From positions 1,754,725 to 1,818,724 of the forward strand of contig NC_086354.1 in NCBI RefSeq assembly GCF_036324505.1: a stretch of 64,000 nt of DNA, read 5' to 3'. Source of the DNA: Eleginops maclovinus (taxonomy: Eukaryota > Chordata > Actinopteri > Perciformes > Eleginopidae). The first letter of the stretch is position 1. Each line of letters opens with the position of its first letter. The translations under genes were made by a program, and so were the position numbers. The notes under the pieces are model-generated. The model ran no database searches. It saw only the letters and a program-made list of their open reading frames with translations, and had not been told where the DNA came from. This document shows positions 31,901 to 43,455 of the stretch, in pieces.

Positions 31901-32673
31901 ATATATCCCATCATGCATTACAGTCGCGAAGCACGAACCATCTGAACCCAATCACGGATGTCTAGCATCCATGGATTTTAAAGCATTTTGAAAGATATAA
32001 TAAACGTTGTTCAGATCTATAACGTTACAGAAGCAAGTGTATCTTGTTTCTAACAATAACGTTACCCTTACAAGCTCTCGTTCAAAGAATGAAACTTAGC
32101 CTACCTTACAATGAAACTACATTAGAACCAATCCTGTTAATCCTGTCGATCAAGTTGTTGAAGTTTGCTGAAAGTAAGGCCTTTCCCGAAAGCTGACGCT
32201 TATGTTGTACTATCTTTAAAGGTTAGCACAGCAAAGCACTAACACGGACACACAGAATACTGTGGCAGAGAGTTGGTGGTGATGAACATTGTTATTTGTC
32301 CGACCTACTGTCAATCATCTTCACATGAACGCGCAAGGTAGCGCACAATTGATTCAAAGCAGTGAAGTGGCGCTTAACGACAACACCTCAAAAGGTGAAT
32401 TGACCAATCAAAAAATGTTATATCATCCCGTTAACCGCCAGCCAAACGCTTAACCTCTTGAAGAGGCGCTTAATTGTGTAATGCCAAATTTGGCGTGTGA
32501 GAGCCACTGTTTGTACACCTTACTTTGTCAGTTTGTCTATGCAATACACAGCAGCACAAGCAAGTAATGAATCGTTAAATATAACAGAAACACGTCCACG
32601 TGACGTTTTTCGCTTTTGTGAATTTTTTTTTAAGCATCACTTCATCTGCTTAAATGGACCGTCTGCCACTGAT
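31901..32673. other. Intron, nothing recognised
   Basis: Unique-looking intronic DNA. A small inverted motif around 32360-32470 (GGCGCTTAACG..., CGCTTAATTG) is the only structure noted. Confidence 0.4.
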
Positions 32674-33369
32674 TTACAGGTCCCCTATTATGCAAAATGC
32701 AGTTTTTGATGTCTTTTATACATAACTATTTGTCTCCTGTGTGTAAGGAGACTCACAAAGTTTCAGAAAATACAACCCGAGAGCCCATCTGTATACACAC
32801 GAGCTGATCCAGATTTGCTTTGGTTATGACATCATATCTTAAATGTGGGCTGGCTTTACTTGAACTCCTGGCAAAGTCCTGCCCACGTGACACGTCCCAA
32901 CCTATCGTCCGCAATATACAGTCGCGAGCTGAATCCCTCCGCAGCACCTCTGTGCGTCTGTGTGTTCAGCAGGATGTCTGCAGGAGGGACTGCCAGTTGT
33001 TATTTATACAATACATATATATGTCTCTGTTCTAGTGGTAAACACTGAGAAGCGTTTCAGAAATAATACTGGATGTTGTTTCGAACCAAATATGGCGTTT
33101 AATCACGGCAGCGTTTAGCTGAGTTTCTCTGTTAGAAACTTTTCATGCATGACGCTCTAAAGGGGCGTGGCCAGCTTCAGGTCAGCTCAAATTTAAAGCT
33201 ACAGCCACAGAATCAGCACTTCAGGAACAGGGCTGAGATAGAGGGGGATGAGGCATGTTACAATGGGGGATCTGTTTGGTATTTTGAGCAAAACACTTCA
33301 CAAACAAGTTTTGTATAGATATTGCCCTACAATATATTGTTGAAATATAGCATAATTGGAGACCTTTAA
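32674..33369. mobile_element. MITE copy 2 (AAAGGYCCCCTATTATGC family)
   Basis: Left end ACAGGTCCCCTATTATGC; right end GCATAATTGGAGACCTTTAA, an imperfect inverted repeat. About 700 bp, no ORF. It is uninterrupted at the point where copy 1 (4359-4850) carries a 260-bp insertion. Confidence 0.7.
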
Positions 33370-33689
33370 GACATTGACCAAAACGCAACTTTTCAGGCTG
33401 GCTTGTGTGATTAATGTTTTGTCCGTTTGCTCAATGTTGCCAGATTTTTTTCAACTTTTCATCTTTTTTTATGGTATCTATTTTTACCCCTGTAAAGTGT
33501 CTTTGAGCACCTGATAAAGCACTTAAAAATAGTCGCGGCTGTGCCATCCTTCATTTTTTATGAACAGGAGAGTTCCTGGGGGCAGACTGGATCAGGCTCA
33601 GGAGCTCTGTCTCGCTCTCTGCTGTGCAGGCTCAAAACAAGCGAGAGACTAAATAATCCTTCCAACAGTGTGGTCAGATCAGTGTGTAC

Positions 33690-33963
33690 CTGTGCAGGGA
33701 GTGGGTCTGGTGATCCATGCTGTCTCCGAAGCCCATCAGGGGTTTGATGGAGGCCCGGTACTGCTGCAGCACCCCCGGGATCCCTGAGACCCCCGCATCC
33801 ACCATTTCTGCAGGCAGAGAGGGAGGAGTGCTACACTGGGAGGAGCTGAAGCTGAGGCGACCCCCTCCCCCTCCGTCCTGCAGGGAGGAGCAGTAGAAGT
33901 CTGGGTAATGTGGTCCTCCTTCACCACGAACCACCAGGGCCTTACGGCTGCCAACGTCCTCAT
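33690..33963 (-). CDS. skt (kiaa1217): Sickle tail/KIAA1217-like protein, 'DEDVGSRKALV' exon
   Basis: 274-bp exon with acceptor GTGTGTCAG|ATGAGG at 33964/33963 and donor CACAG|GTACAC at 33690. It begins by completing Asp (G + AT), so KP|DEDVGSRK continues the conserved RRDVKPDED motif of the family. It encodes a Tyr-containing YPDFYCSSLQDGGGGG stretch and a Ser-rich middle and ends SLHR, joining RQKSRK in the 5268-5585 exon. The Tyr-rich part corresponds to a region that carries tyrosine phosphorylation sites in SRCIN1-type proteins; that role is inferred. Confidence 0.88.
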
Positions 33964-34319
33964 CTGACACACACACATGTGCACACGCACATCACATGAA
34001 TGTCAGAGTAGCCACATTATTTACATTATTCTATGCTGTCAGTGTTGCTTGTTCTGCATCTTTTTACAAAAAAAGCTGTTAATATATTGTTTATGTTTTT
34101 TGTCACTTTAGTGTGAGCAATCCTTTCTTTGTTGCTCCCTGAAACCCTCGTTTATCCGACACAAGGGTCTCAGGATAGAGTGTTGTATATTTAACAGATC
34201 ATTAAGATTTCTGAGGCAGAAAGCCCATGTGTTTCTTTAGTCACGTTAGAAACATGCACATTGCGTTTTGTCATCAGACATTGGTCATTGATGAGCTGGT
34301 GAGCATGCAGGTGTCTCAC
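33964..34319. other. Short intron of the host gene
   Basis: Intron of 356 bp between two exons, with no insertion. It is the only long-surviving compact intron in this half of the gene. Confidence 0.7.
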
Positions 34320-34605
34320 CAGGCTTCACGTCTCTCCTCTCCAGTATGGCACTGCTGCTGGAGCACAGGGAGCTGGATCGCCCCACCCCTGACAAGCGCT
34401 CCTGTGGTAATGTGGCGCTTCCTGGATCCACCATCCCAGTCCTACTCCCTATGCTCCCACCGTATGGCCTCCTGGAGGGAGAGGAGGGCATGGAGCGGAC
34501 CATGGGGGGTGACATAGAGCCTTGCAGGCTGCGCAGAGTGCTGCATCCGGACGCTGACAGGGTGTGGACTAGACTGTGACTGCCGTACAGCACCTCTTTA
34601 GAGAT
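34320..34605 (-). CDS. skt (kiaa1217): Sickle tail/KIAA1217-like protein, 'SAILERRDVKP' exon
   Basis: 286-bp exon with acceptor TTTTCACAG|ATCTCT at 34606/34605 and donor AGCCTG|GTGAGA at 34320; phases 0 in and 1 out. Ser/Pro-rich, with SMPSSPSRRPYGG and SSSSAILERRDVKP. Both are hallmark blocks of KIAA1217/SRCIN1 proteins and are the strongest evidence for the gene's identity. No domain fold is expected; this is the disordered linker after the N-terminal globular domain. Confidence 0.92.
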
Positions 34606-34725
34606 CTGTGAAAAACAGAGAGTGTCTGAATCACTGAAGGGGAATAAGAGGGACAATAACAGACCGAATGCTCAGACACCAAACAAACCCAGCGCCATAA
34701 AAACTCTTTACAGAGAAATCCTGCT

Positions 34726-34730
<5 letters not shown>

Positions 34731-34781
<51 letters not shown>

Positions 34782-34796
34782 TGCGTGTGTGCGAGT
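34731..34796. repeat. (TG)n(CGTG)n microsatellite
   Basis: About 15 TG units followed by about 6 CGTG units. It sits in the intron 126 bp upstream of the acceptor of the exon starting at 34605. Confidence 0.95.
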
Positions 34797-35483
34797 GTGA
34801 CACATTTATGCAGGTGCTGTGGGAAGAACGCCAAGCATGGACATGCTCTTACACATGTTGACTCTCTGATTCCCCCGCTGTGTGTTTACAGTTGAACCGG
34901 TCCAGGCTCTGACTGCCAGGCTGATCCAGGAATAGCCAGTCACACAACCTCCAAACTCTGAGCTGCTTGATCATTACCTTCAACCCTATGCTTTCATGTT
35001 CATTGCCATTCATGGTCTTATTTTACACTGTGTGGGATTAACCTGAATTCTTTATTTACAGCAAAAGTGCATTTGTGATCATTTCAAGTTTCTGTACACC
35101 CACCCCTTCTACCTCTCTTTCAGTGTGGGATTTCCTTCCTTTGCTAGAAAAACCTTTTGTCAGTCCTTAGTAAACCCTAAACAGGCCTAAACTTGGTGCA
35201 TTTTATTGTGTAGGTGGTCTTCTAAGTCAAGGAGCTCTGTCAACCATCAAGGAGCTCTGTCAACCATGAAAACAAAGTCTGCGTCCTCATCATGCAATTA
35301 TTTGTCTCCAAAGATGTCAACTTTGCTGATATGTGAGACTGATGTATTGATTTGGTAACATGGTTTCTATGTTTTCCTGTATCTGAAAAAGGCTGTGCAG
35401 TGTTGGTTTTTTCCCCTCTGCTACCAGCATCGTCAACAAGGCCCGGGAACTCCCACTGACACTGACTATTATTTATATATATA
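34797..35483. other. Intron, nothing recognised
   Basis: Contains a short tandem duplication AAGGAGCTCTGTCAACCAT at about 35230-35268. Otherwise featureless up to the Tc1 element. Confidence 0.5.
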
Positions 35484-37087
35484 CAGTGGGGCAAAAAAGT
35501 ATTTAGTCAGCCACCAATTGTGCAAGTTCTCCCATTTAAAAAGATGAGAGAGGCCTGTCATTTTTATCATAGGTATACCTCAACTATGAGAGACAGAATG
35601 AGAAAAAAAAATCCAGGAAATCATATTGTAGGATTTTTAATGAATTAATTTTCAAATGATTGTGGAAAATAAATATTTGGTCAATAACAAAAGTTCATCT
35701 CAATACTTTGTTATATACCCTTTGTTGGCAATGACAGAGGTCAAACGTTTTCTGTAAGTCTTCACAAGGTTTTCACACACTGTTGCTGGTATTTTGGCCC
35801 ATTCCTCCATGCAGATCTCCTCTAAAGCACTGATGTTTTGGGGCTGTCGCTGGGCAACACAGACTTTCAACTCCCTCCAAAGATTTTCTATGGGGTTGAG
35901 ATCTGGAGACTGGCTAGGCAACTCCAGGACCTTGAAATGCTTCTTACGAAGCCACTCCTTCGTTGCCCTGGCGGTGTGTTTGGGATCATCGTCATGCTGA
36001 AAGACCCAGCCACGCCTCATCTTCAGTGCCCTTGCTGATGGAAGGAGGTTTTCACTCAAAATCTCACGATACATGGCCCCATTCATTCTTTCCTTTACAC
36101 GGATCAGTCGTCCTGGTCCCTTTGCAGAGAAACATCCCCAAAGCATGATGTTTCCACCCCCATGCTTCACAGTAGGTATGGTGTTCTTTGGATGCAACTC
36201 TGCATTCTTTCTCCTCCAAACACGACAAGTTGAGTTTTTACCAAAAAGTTCTATTTTGGTTTCATCTGACCATATGACATTCTCCCAATCCTCTTCTGGA
36301 TCATCCAAATGCCCTCTAGCAAACTTCAGACGGGCCTGGACATGTACTGGCTTAAGCAGGGAGACACGTCTGGAACTGCAGGATTTAAGTCCCTGGTGGC
36401 GTAGTGTGTTACTGATGGTAGCCTCTGTTACTTTGGTCCCAGCTCTCTGCAGGTCATTCACTACGTCCCCCCGTGTGGTTCTGGGATTTTTGCTCACCGT
36501 TCTTGTGATCATTTTGACCCACGGGGTGAGATCTTGCGTGGAGCCCCAGATCGAGGGAGATTAGCAGTGGTCTTGTATGTCTTCCATTTTCTAATAATTG
36601 CTCCCACAGTTGATTTCTTCACACCAAGCTGCTTACCTATTGCAGATTCACTTTTCCCAGCCTGGTGCAGGTCTACAATTTTGTCTCTGGTCTCCTTTGA
36701 CAGCTCTTTGGTCTTGGCCATAGTGGAGTTTGGAGTATGACTGTTTGAGGTTGTGGACAGGTGTCTTTTATACTGATAACGAGTTCAAAAAGGTGCCATT
36801 AATACAGGTAACGAGTGGAGGACAGAGGAGCCTCTTAAAGAAGAAGTTACAGGTCTGTGAGAGCCAGAAATCTTGCTTGTTTGTTATTGACCAAATACTT
36901 ATTTTACCGAGGAATTGACCAATTAATTCATTAAAAATCCTACAATGTGATTTCCTGGATTGTTTTTTCTCATTTTGTCTCTCATGGTTGAAGTGTACCT
37001 ATGATAAAAATTACAGGCCTCTCTCATCTTTTTAAATGGGAGAACTTGCACAATTGGTGGCTGACTAAATACTTTTTTGCCCCACTG
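35484..37087 (-). mobile_element. Tc1/mariner transposon, near complete
   Basis: 1,604 bp between TA dinucleotides (35482-35483 and 37088-37089), inserted in a (TA)n tract. Ends CAGTGGGGCAAAAAAGTATT and inverted, with long terminal inverted repeats of about 170 bp (35484-35655 and 36925-37087) that keep high similarity. The family with these ends is widespread in teleosts and also reported from lampreys, a case of proposed horizontal transfer (established knowledge). The transposase, on the minus strand, carries a one-base frameshift. Confidence 0.95.
35700..36721 (-). pseudogene. Tc1-like transposase, one-base frameshift
   Basis: Two ORFs overlap by 4 bp: 36721-36509 (paired helix-turn-helix DNA-binding part, from [16 protein letters not shown] to a [13 protein letters not shown] end) and 36512-35700 (catalytic part). 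In the second, WSDETK gives Asp83, QHDDDPKHT gives Asp174 and NPIENLW gives Glu209, a DD34E triad typical of Tc1. The shift lies in CCCCGTGGGTCAAAATGATC, where relatives would need one more G. The total length would be about 340 residues, normal for the family. The loss could be real or a homopolymer error. Otherwise no stop is seen. Confidence 0.92.
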
Positions 37088-37205
37088 TATATATATATAT
37101 ATATACATACAATAATAATAAAGAAGTGTTAAAATCTCAATGACAGGGAAAACTAATCAGTTACAGTCAAAAGGCTGCAGGAGCTCCCTTCACTTTACGA
37201 ACCTC

Positions 37206-38385
37206 CTTATACCATCCATCCATCCATCCATATTTTCCCGCTTATCCGTCAGGGTCGCAGAGGTAACTGTTCCAGCAGAGAGCCCCAAACTTGTCTTTCC
37301 CTGGCCACATCAACCAGCTTTGACTGGGGGATTCCAAGGCGCTCCCAGGCCAGCGAAGAGATATAATCCCTCCACCTGGTCCTAGGTCTACCCCTCGGTC
37401 TCTTCCCAGCTGGACATGCCTGGAACACCTCCCTAAGGTGGCGCCCAGGTGGCATCCCCACTAGGTGCCCGAACCACCTCAACTGGCTCCTTTCCTCCCG
37501 GATGACTGAACTGCTCACCTTATCCCTAAGGGAGATGCCAGCCACCCTGCGGAAAAATCCCATTTCGGCCGCTTGTATCCACAATCTCGTTCTTTCGGTC
37601 ATGACCCATCCTTCATGACCATAGGTGAGGGTAGGAACAAAGATGGCATGGTAGACAGAGCTTAGCCTTCTGTCTCAGCTCTCTTTTCGTGACAATGGTC
37701 TCACGCTCCATTGTTCCCTCACTCGAGAACAAGACCCCGAGATGCTTGAACTCCTTCACTTGGGGTAAGGCCTCATTCCCTACTTGGAGTGAACAGTCTA
37801 TCGGTTTCCTGCTGAGAACCATGGCCTCAGATTTGGAGGTGCTGATCCTCATCCCAGCCGCTTCACACTCGGCCGCGAACCGATCCAGTGAGTGCTGCAG
37901 GTCCCAGACCGATGAAGCCATTAGGACCACATCATCTGCAAAAAGCTGTGGTGCAATCCTTAGCCCACCGAACTGCAGACCCCTTCCCCCATGACTACAC
38001 CTCGAAATCCTTTCCATGAATGTCACAAACAACAGTGGTGACAAAGCGCAGCCCTGGCGGAGGCCAACCCTCACCGGAAAGACCGTCCGACGTGCTACCG
38101 AGGACCCGGACACAGCTCTCGCTTTGGGAGTACAGAGATTGGATGGCCCTGAGTAGAGGCCCCCTCATCCCATACTCCCGCAGCACCTCCCACAGTATGT
38201 CCCGGGGAACCTGGTCATACGCCTTCTCCAAATCCACAAAGCACATGTAGACCGGATGAGCGTACTCCCAGGCCCCCTCCAGGATCCCTGCGAGAGTAAA
38301 AAGCTGGTCCGTCGTTCCACGACCAGGAAGATATCCCTATTGTTCCTCCTCAATCTGAGGTTCGACAACCTCAACCTCCTTACAC
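37206..38385 (-). mobile_element. Rex3 (RTE-type) LINE fragment
   Basis: 5'-truncated non-LTR retrotransposon on the minus strand. Reverse transcriptase pieces: FVDLEKAYDQVPRDILWEVL (about 38240), RVGLRQGCALSPLLFV and FADDVVLMASS (about 37950-38080), GMRISTSKSEAMVLSRKP; then the C terminus with RWFGHLVGMPPG, RGRPRTRWRDYISSLAWERL. The 3' end is the short ATCCATCCATCC repeat (37206-37220), the (GATG)n tail known for Rex3. At least two frameshifts break it. The stretch GGTGACAAAGCGCAGCCCTG matches a conserved Rex3 RT site. It lies in an intron antisense to nothing: same strand as the host gene. Confidence 0.85.
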
Positions 38386-38890
38386 ATTTCAAAATAAACT
38401 TAAAAATGTATACAGTTACAACTAGAGACCTGCAAAATATTTTAATCAGTAACCTAATGTCAGTATCAAAATATAAAAGCAATATGAGCTGATTCCTTTC
38501 TGCTTCTTTTGGAATAGCTTAGTATCAAATGCAATGCAAATAAATAAAAGACAAAAGAAATATCAATAAGATATTTTTTACTTAATTGTATTATGTTACC
38601 GAAACACTGTAACCTTAGAGAAGAAGAAACCAAAATATTGAGTATCCTAAAATATTTTGTTTTATAGGAAAACCTGGCTTTCATGAAGCATATTCAGGCA
38701 GGAGTTATATACCAACACTGAAACACACGAGCACCTACCACAGTTTAGGAATAAAATCAGAGCTGATATAAAAGTGTTCCGTTTTAGTTTAATACACACA
38801 GTTAAACTCACACACACACACACACGTTTTATGAACATATTGGTTCACCTGCTGAATTAACAAAATATCAAATAAAACAAAGGCTTCTGG
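38386..38890. other. Intron, AT-rich, nothing recognised
   Basis: AT-rich DNA with a short (CA)n at 38810-38826. No ORF of interest. Confidence 0.5.
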
Positions 38891-39486
38891 TTATGGCGCA
38901 GTGCTGGTGAGACGCATCTCTGTTGGGCTCCCAGGCTAATCTATTGAATCAATGATTTCGAAGACCACAACTTTCTTAAAATACACGTATACTTGAACAC
39001 TAAACTAACTGCCAAAACCATGGTGGGAAAATCTCAGAAACCAACTCCGCAGACCCCTGCAGCATCGAAAACTTTAATTTCTACGTCGCAAGATAAAGCT
39101 AGATCGGCTGCTGCTAGCAAAGACACCGAGGCGACGGCATTGACTGAGGACAGGCAGAATGGGGAAGTCCTCTGTGCCATACGCTCTTATGCAAAGCGAC
39201 TTTTCTTTTCTTTTTTTTTTTTTTTTGAACAATGCTTTTTTATACATTTTCAATAAGAACATACAAAAACACGTTGACACATGCCACACTATTTGCACAA
39301 TGAAAAGCAGGCAAACCTCGTGTTGCATACACACATACAAAATAAGTAAATACAATTTAAATTTAAAACAAAAATATAAATAAAAATACATATATAAAAC
39401 AATAACAATAATTACAAATAATAATAAATAAATAAAAATAGATAAATAAAGTTGTTACACTCAATAGCCTTACAGATAAATACAAT

Positions 39487-42400
39487 CTACTGTTGTCTGA
39501 GAAAGTTCATTAAGAGTGCCCACACCTCTTCAAATTCTTGGACTTTACCCCTAATTACATAGGTTAGCTTTTCTAATGTAACACACATTGCCATTTCTCT
39601 AATCCAAGATTGTGTAGAGGATACTTCAGTCTCTCTCCAAGATAGAGCAATCATCCTCCTGGCCTGCAGGAGGCCAAAGTTGATCAGAATCTTACACTTA
39701 GAGTAAACAGAAAAGCAATCCGGGTTTATCCCTAAAACACAAAGTTTTGCTATGCAAGGTACCTGAATACCTGTGATTATACTTAGAGTGCGGACTACCC
39801 TTTTCCAAAAATCTACCAGCTTAGGACATTCCCATACACAATGAATTAAAGTACCTTTCTCAGTCAAACATTTCACACATGTATCTGGAATGCCAGGTGA
39901 CCATTTGTTGAGTTTCTCAGGGGTTATGTATGTCCTCATTAACCACTTGTGTTGTAGCAGTTTCATTCGAGTATTAATGGTTTGTGATTGAGCTTTTAAA
40001 TAAGCTGACATCCACTCAGCTTCTCCAATATCTTCCTTAATATCTAAACTCAATGCTCTCCTTCTATCATGACTAGACTCCTCATCATGCGAGACAAGTG
40101 CTGTATATAATGTAGAGATTTGTCGTTTCCCATTCATGTGTTTCAACACAATGCCCTCGAGGCAGGACAGCGGTGGCTCATGTGTAGCCTGATACTGCTT
40201 TGATGAGATGAAGTGCTTCAATTGTAAGTATTTAAAGAAATGTTTTTTTGGAATTTAATATTTCAAACAAAGGTCGTTAAATGTTAGTAAAGTGCCCTGA
40301 ACATATAAGTCTCCAATTTTTTGCACCCCCCTGTCGGCCCAAACCTGAGAACCACCATCTGCCCTGCCAGGGGCAAACTGCGCATTACCCCAAATAGGTG
40401 AAAATTGAGAGATGGGGGGAGTATCGCCAACATGGCTATGGGCCTTAAACCATATATCCACAGAGTTTTTAAAGAAGGGGTTTGTTGTTTTTTTCTTTAA
40501 AGTTTTGAAATCTGCTGAATATAAATATAGACTTAATGGCAGCTTAGGTACTGATGCTTGTTTAATATAAACCCATGCTGGAGGAGAGTGTGTGACAAAA
40601 TAAAACATAGCACTACGCAGCTGAGCGGCCCAGTAATACCACTGTAAACTGGGCATCTGTAATCCACCCCTATCATAAGGCAAATACAATAATCTGAGTC
40701 TCAGTATGGGTTTTCTATTGTTCCAGATAAATCTACAAAATGCAGTGTTAATTTCTTCAAAAAATGATTTTGGCAGTGGCATTGGGAGTGACTGAAACAA
40801 ATATAAGAATTTCGGTAAGATAGTCATCTTAATTATGTTGATCCGACCAATCATTGATATTGGCATTGTTGTCCATTTTTCAAGTAGGTCTTGTACCTCT
40901 CTCATCAACGGGTCATAGTTTGCTTCAACAACTGTATTAATTTGGAGGGTAATCTAGGATAAAGCCCTCCCTCGCATTAAGAAAGGGTGTACTTATAACT
41001 GGATTGGTTCTTTCTTCTTTATTCAAGAAAAGTATAGAAGACTTCTCATTATTAATACTGTAAAAAAAAACTGATCGAATTTATTAATTAAATGTAATAA
41101 TGTCAGGACACTGTTTGATAAATCTGACAAAAAAAAAATCACATCGTCTGCATACAACGATATCCTATGTTCATGCTCTCCAATTGTTATACCCGACAAA
41201 TTGGCTTCAGCTCTAATGGACATGGCCAAAGGCTCAATGGCCAAAACGAACAATAGTGGGGAGAGAGGACAGCCCTGGCGTGTTGACCTCTCTAACGTAA
41301 ACGGGCTTTTTAAATTGTTATTCGTCATTACACGTGCTGTAGGGTTAGTGTACAATAATTCTATCCATTTCAGAAATTTTCCCCCAAGTCCATATCTTGG
41401 TAACAAGTTAAACAAATAAGGCCACTCGATTCTATCGAACGCTTGTCTAGCATCTACAGATAGCAGCGCTGTATCCCTGGAGTTATCTTTAAAGTGGATT
41501 ATGTTGAGGACCCTTCTAATGTTATGAAATCCCTGACGACTCTGTACGAACCCATTCTGGTCATTATGTACCAAAAGGGGGACATATGGATCTAGCCTTT
41601 TAGCAAGAACTTTACACAATATTTTTGTGTCTACTCCCATAAGACTGATAGGCCTGTAAGAAGAGCAGTTGATCGGTATTTTCCCAGGTTTCAAAATAAG
41701 GATTATTGTAGCAAGTCTTAAAGTTGGTGGTAATATACCATCATTAAATGACTCATTAAACATATTCAAAAGTGGGATCAACAACTGCTTCTGGAAGGTT
41801 TTATAAAACTCTATTGGCAGGCCATCAGGCCCTGGAGCTTTGCCTGAGTTGATAATTTTTATGGCCTGCAAAAGTTCTTCTACCGTTATGTCCTCATCCA
41901 GGTCCTCTTTAAACTCCTCTGTGAACGTTTTAAACTGGAGCTGATTAAGAAAGGTATCTCTATAAGTAGGTGTGGGGGAGCATTCTGACCTGTACAGTGA
42001 CTGATAAAATTCTTTAAATGTATTATTACTATCTTGAGGATCGTTTGATATCTCCCTGATTGGGTAGTTATGCCATTAATGGCTCTTTCAGATTGTGTTT
42101 TTTTAATTCTCCAAGCTAACAGTTTGCCGGCTTTTTCTCCCTGATCATAAAACGCCAGGTTCAACCACAGTAAACTTTTTGCTGCTCTATCAGATGTTAG
42201 TTTATTGTATTCCGTTCTTAAAATTAGTAACCGTTTTTGCTTTTCAGGGTCATCTTTATTATTTATATCTATTTCCAAAGATTTTATTTGCTTCTCTAAT
42301 TAATTAATTTCTGCTTTTTGTTTCTTGTTTTTAGTGCTTGTAAAACTAATAATGTGCCCTCTAATATATGCCTTGAAGGTTTCCCATCTAATGCCTGAAA

Positions 42401-42907
42401 ATAGTCGTCAATCTTATCTTCTACATATTTAATAAATTCCGGATTTTTAAGCCACTTCACTTGTAGACGCCAATTAGTGGGAGACTGCTGAAGCTTTTTC
42501 ATTTGTACAGACATAGAAATGGGGGAGTGATCACTCATAACTATACAGTCACTAATAACTATACAGTCAACTAAATTCAATGCACGAGACAGGATCCTAC
42601 CCTGAGCAATTACAAATCTCCCTTGGGGGTCCCTGATAGTATTGGTAAGCTGAAAAGGAATTGTTCTATGAATAAGAATAAGTACCCCTCGAGCGTAATT
42701 GTTATATGTGGCATGTATAACTTGACCAGGCCACCTACGCTGTATTTGTCTAATTTCAGTGACTGAGATATGAATTTCCTGAAGAAAGATTATTTTAGAG
42801 TGTAGGTTTTTAAGTCTAGTCATTACCTGGTTCAGTTTGGTTAGCTTATTGAGTCCCCTGACATTCCAGCTTGTAAATCTTAAATCAGACAGTTTTGGAC
42901 TTTCCAT
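39487..42907 (-). pseudogene. L1 ORF2 (endonuclease-RT), broken into five frames
   Basis: Pieces: 42907-42296, 42278-41886, 41871-41023, 40908-40255, 40221-39487. Endonuclease start FTSWNVRGLNK and FLQEIHIS; then a large internal deletion, because ALNLVDCIV jumps to MSDHSPISMS with a small GACTGTATAGTTATTAGT duplication. RT: SGKAPGPDGLPIEFYK, RPISLMGVDTKILCKVLAKR, DARQAFDRIEW, TRQGCPLSPLLFVLAIEPL and YADDVIFFL. The C-terminal finger CVKCLTEKGTLIHCVWEC (C-x2-C-x7-H-x4-C). With half of the endonuclease missing it cannot be active in cis. Confidence 0.9.
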
Positions 42908-43455
42908 GTTGGTTCATGTACAGTGAGACAGATGACCATGTTGAGTGTGACAAAAAAAAAAAAAAAAAAAAGAATAGATGAAAACAACACAAACCGAACC
43001 CTACATATACACATACACAAGGAAACACTTAACCTTTGAATTCCGCCCTCCCCCCCTTCCCTTACTTAAACTAAACATGTAAGGGCAAGTACCAATCCAC
43101 AATTAATGAGGAGTGGTTTAACTGTAGGCACTTCTCTCCGACAGCCCACGCGGTCCCCCCCAACCCCGCATCCCGACCTGAACATTCAAACATTTATCGT
43201 CCTAGAATGAAGCATAGCATTATTAACACTTCTTGGTTTAACTGCCCTTAGAAGCCTGTGTTAAATACACAAGTGTATCGGTTGATAGAAGGTGCATAAA
43301 ATAAAGTGTCCACCAAATATAGTAGTAGCAGCTCTGCATAAAATAAGTTAGAAAGTACAGAATATACACAAATCCAACTTCGCAGAACCTATATTAAACT
43401 ACTGATCATCTATCAGTCATTCTGTAAGTACCTATACTCCTCAGCATTCAGAAGT

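Noticed and set aside
5268..34605. SRCIN1 (p140Cap) rather than KIAA1217 as the host gene
   Set aside because: The families share RRDVKPDED and the MEKQIASL region, but the conserved N-terminal exon (FVSAFPQQLTMKML, KVY.KDPAH.FNH) and the SMP.SPSR.PYGG and RQKSRK blocks fit KIAA1217 better.
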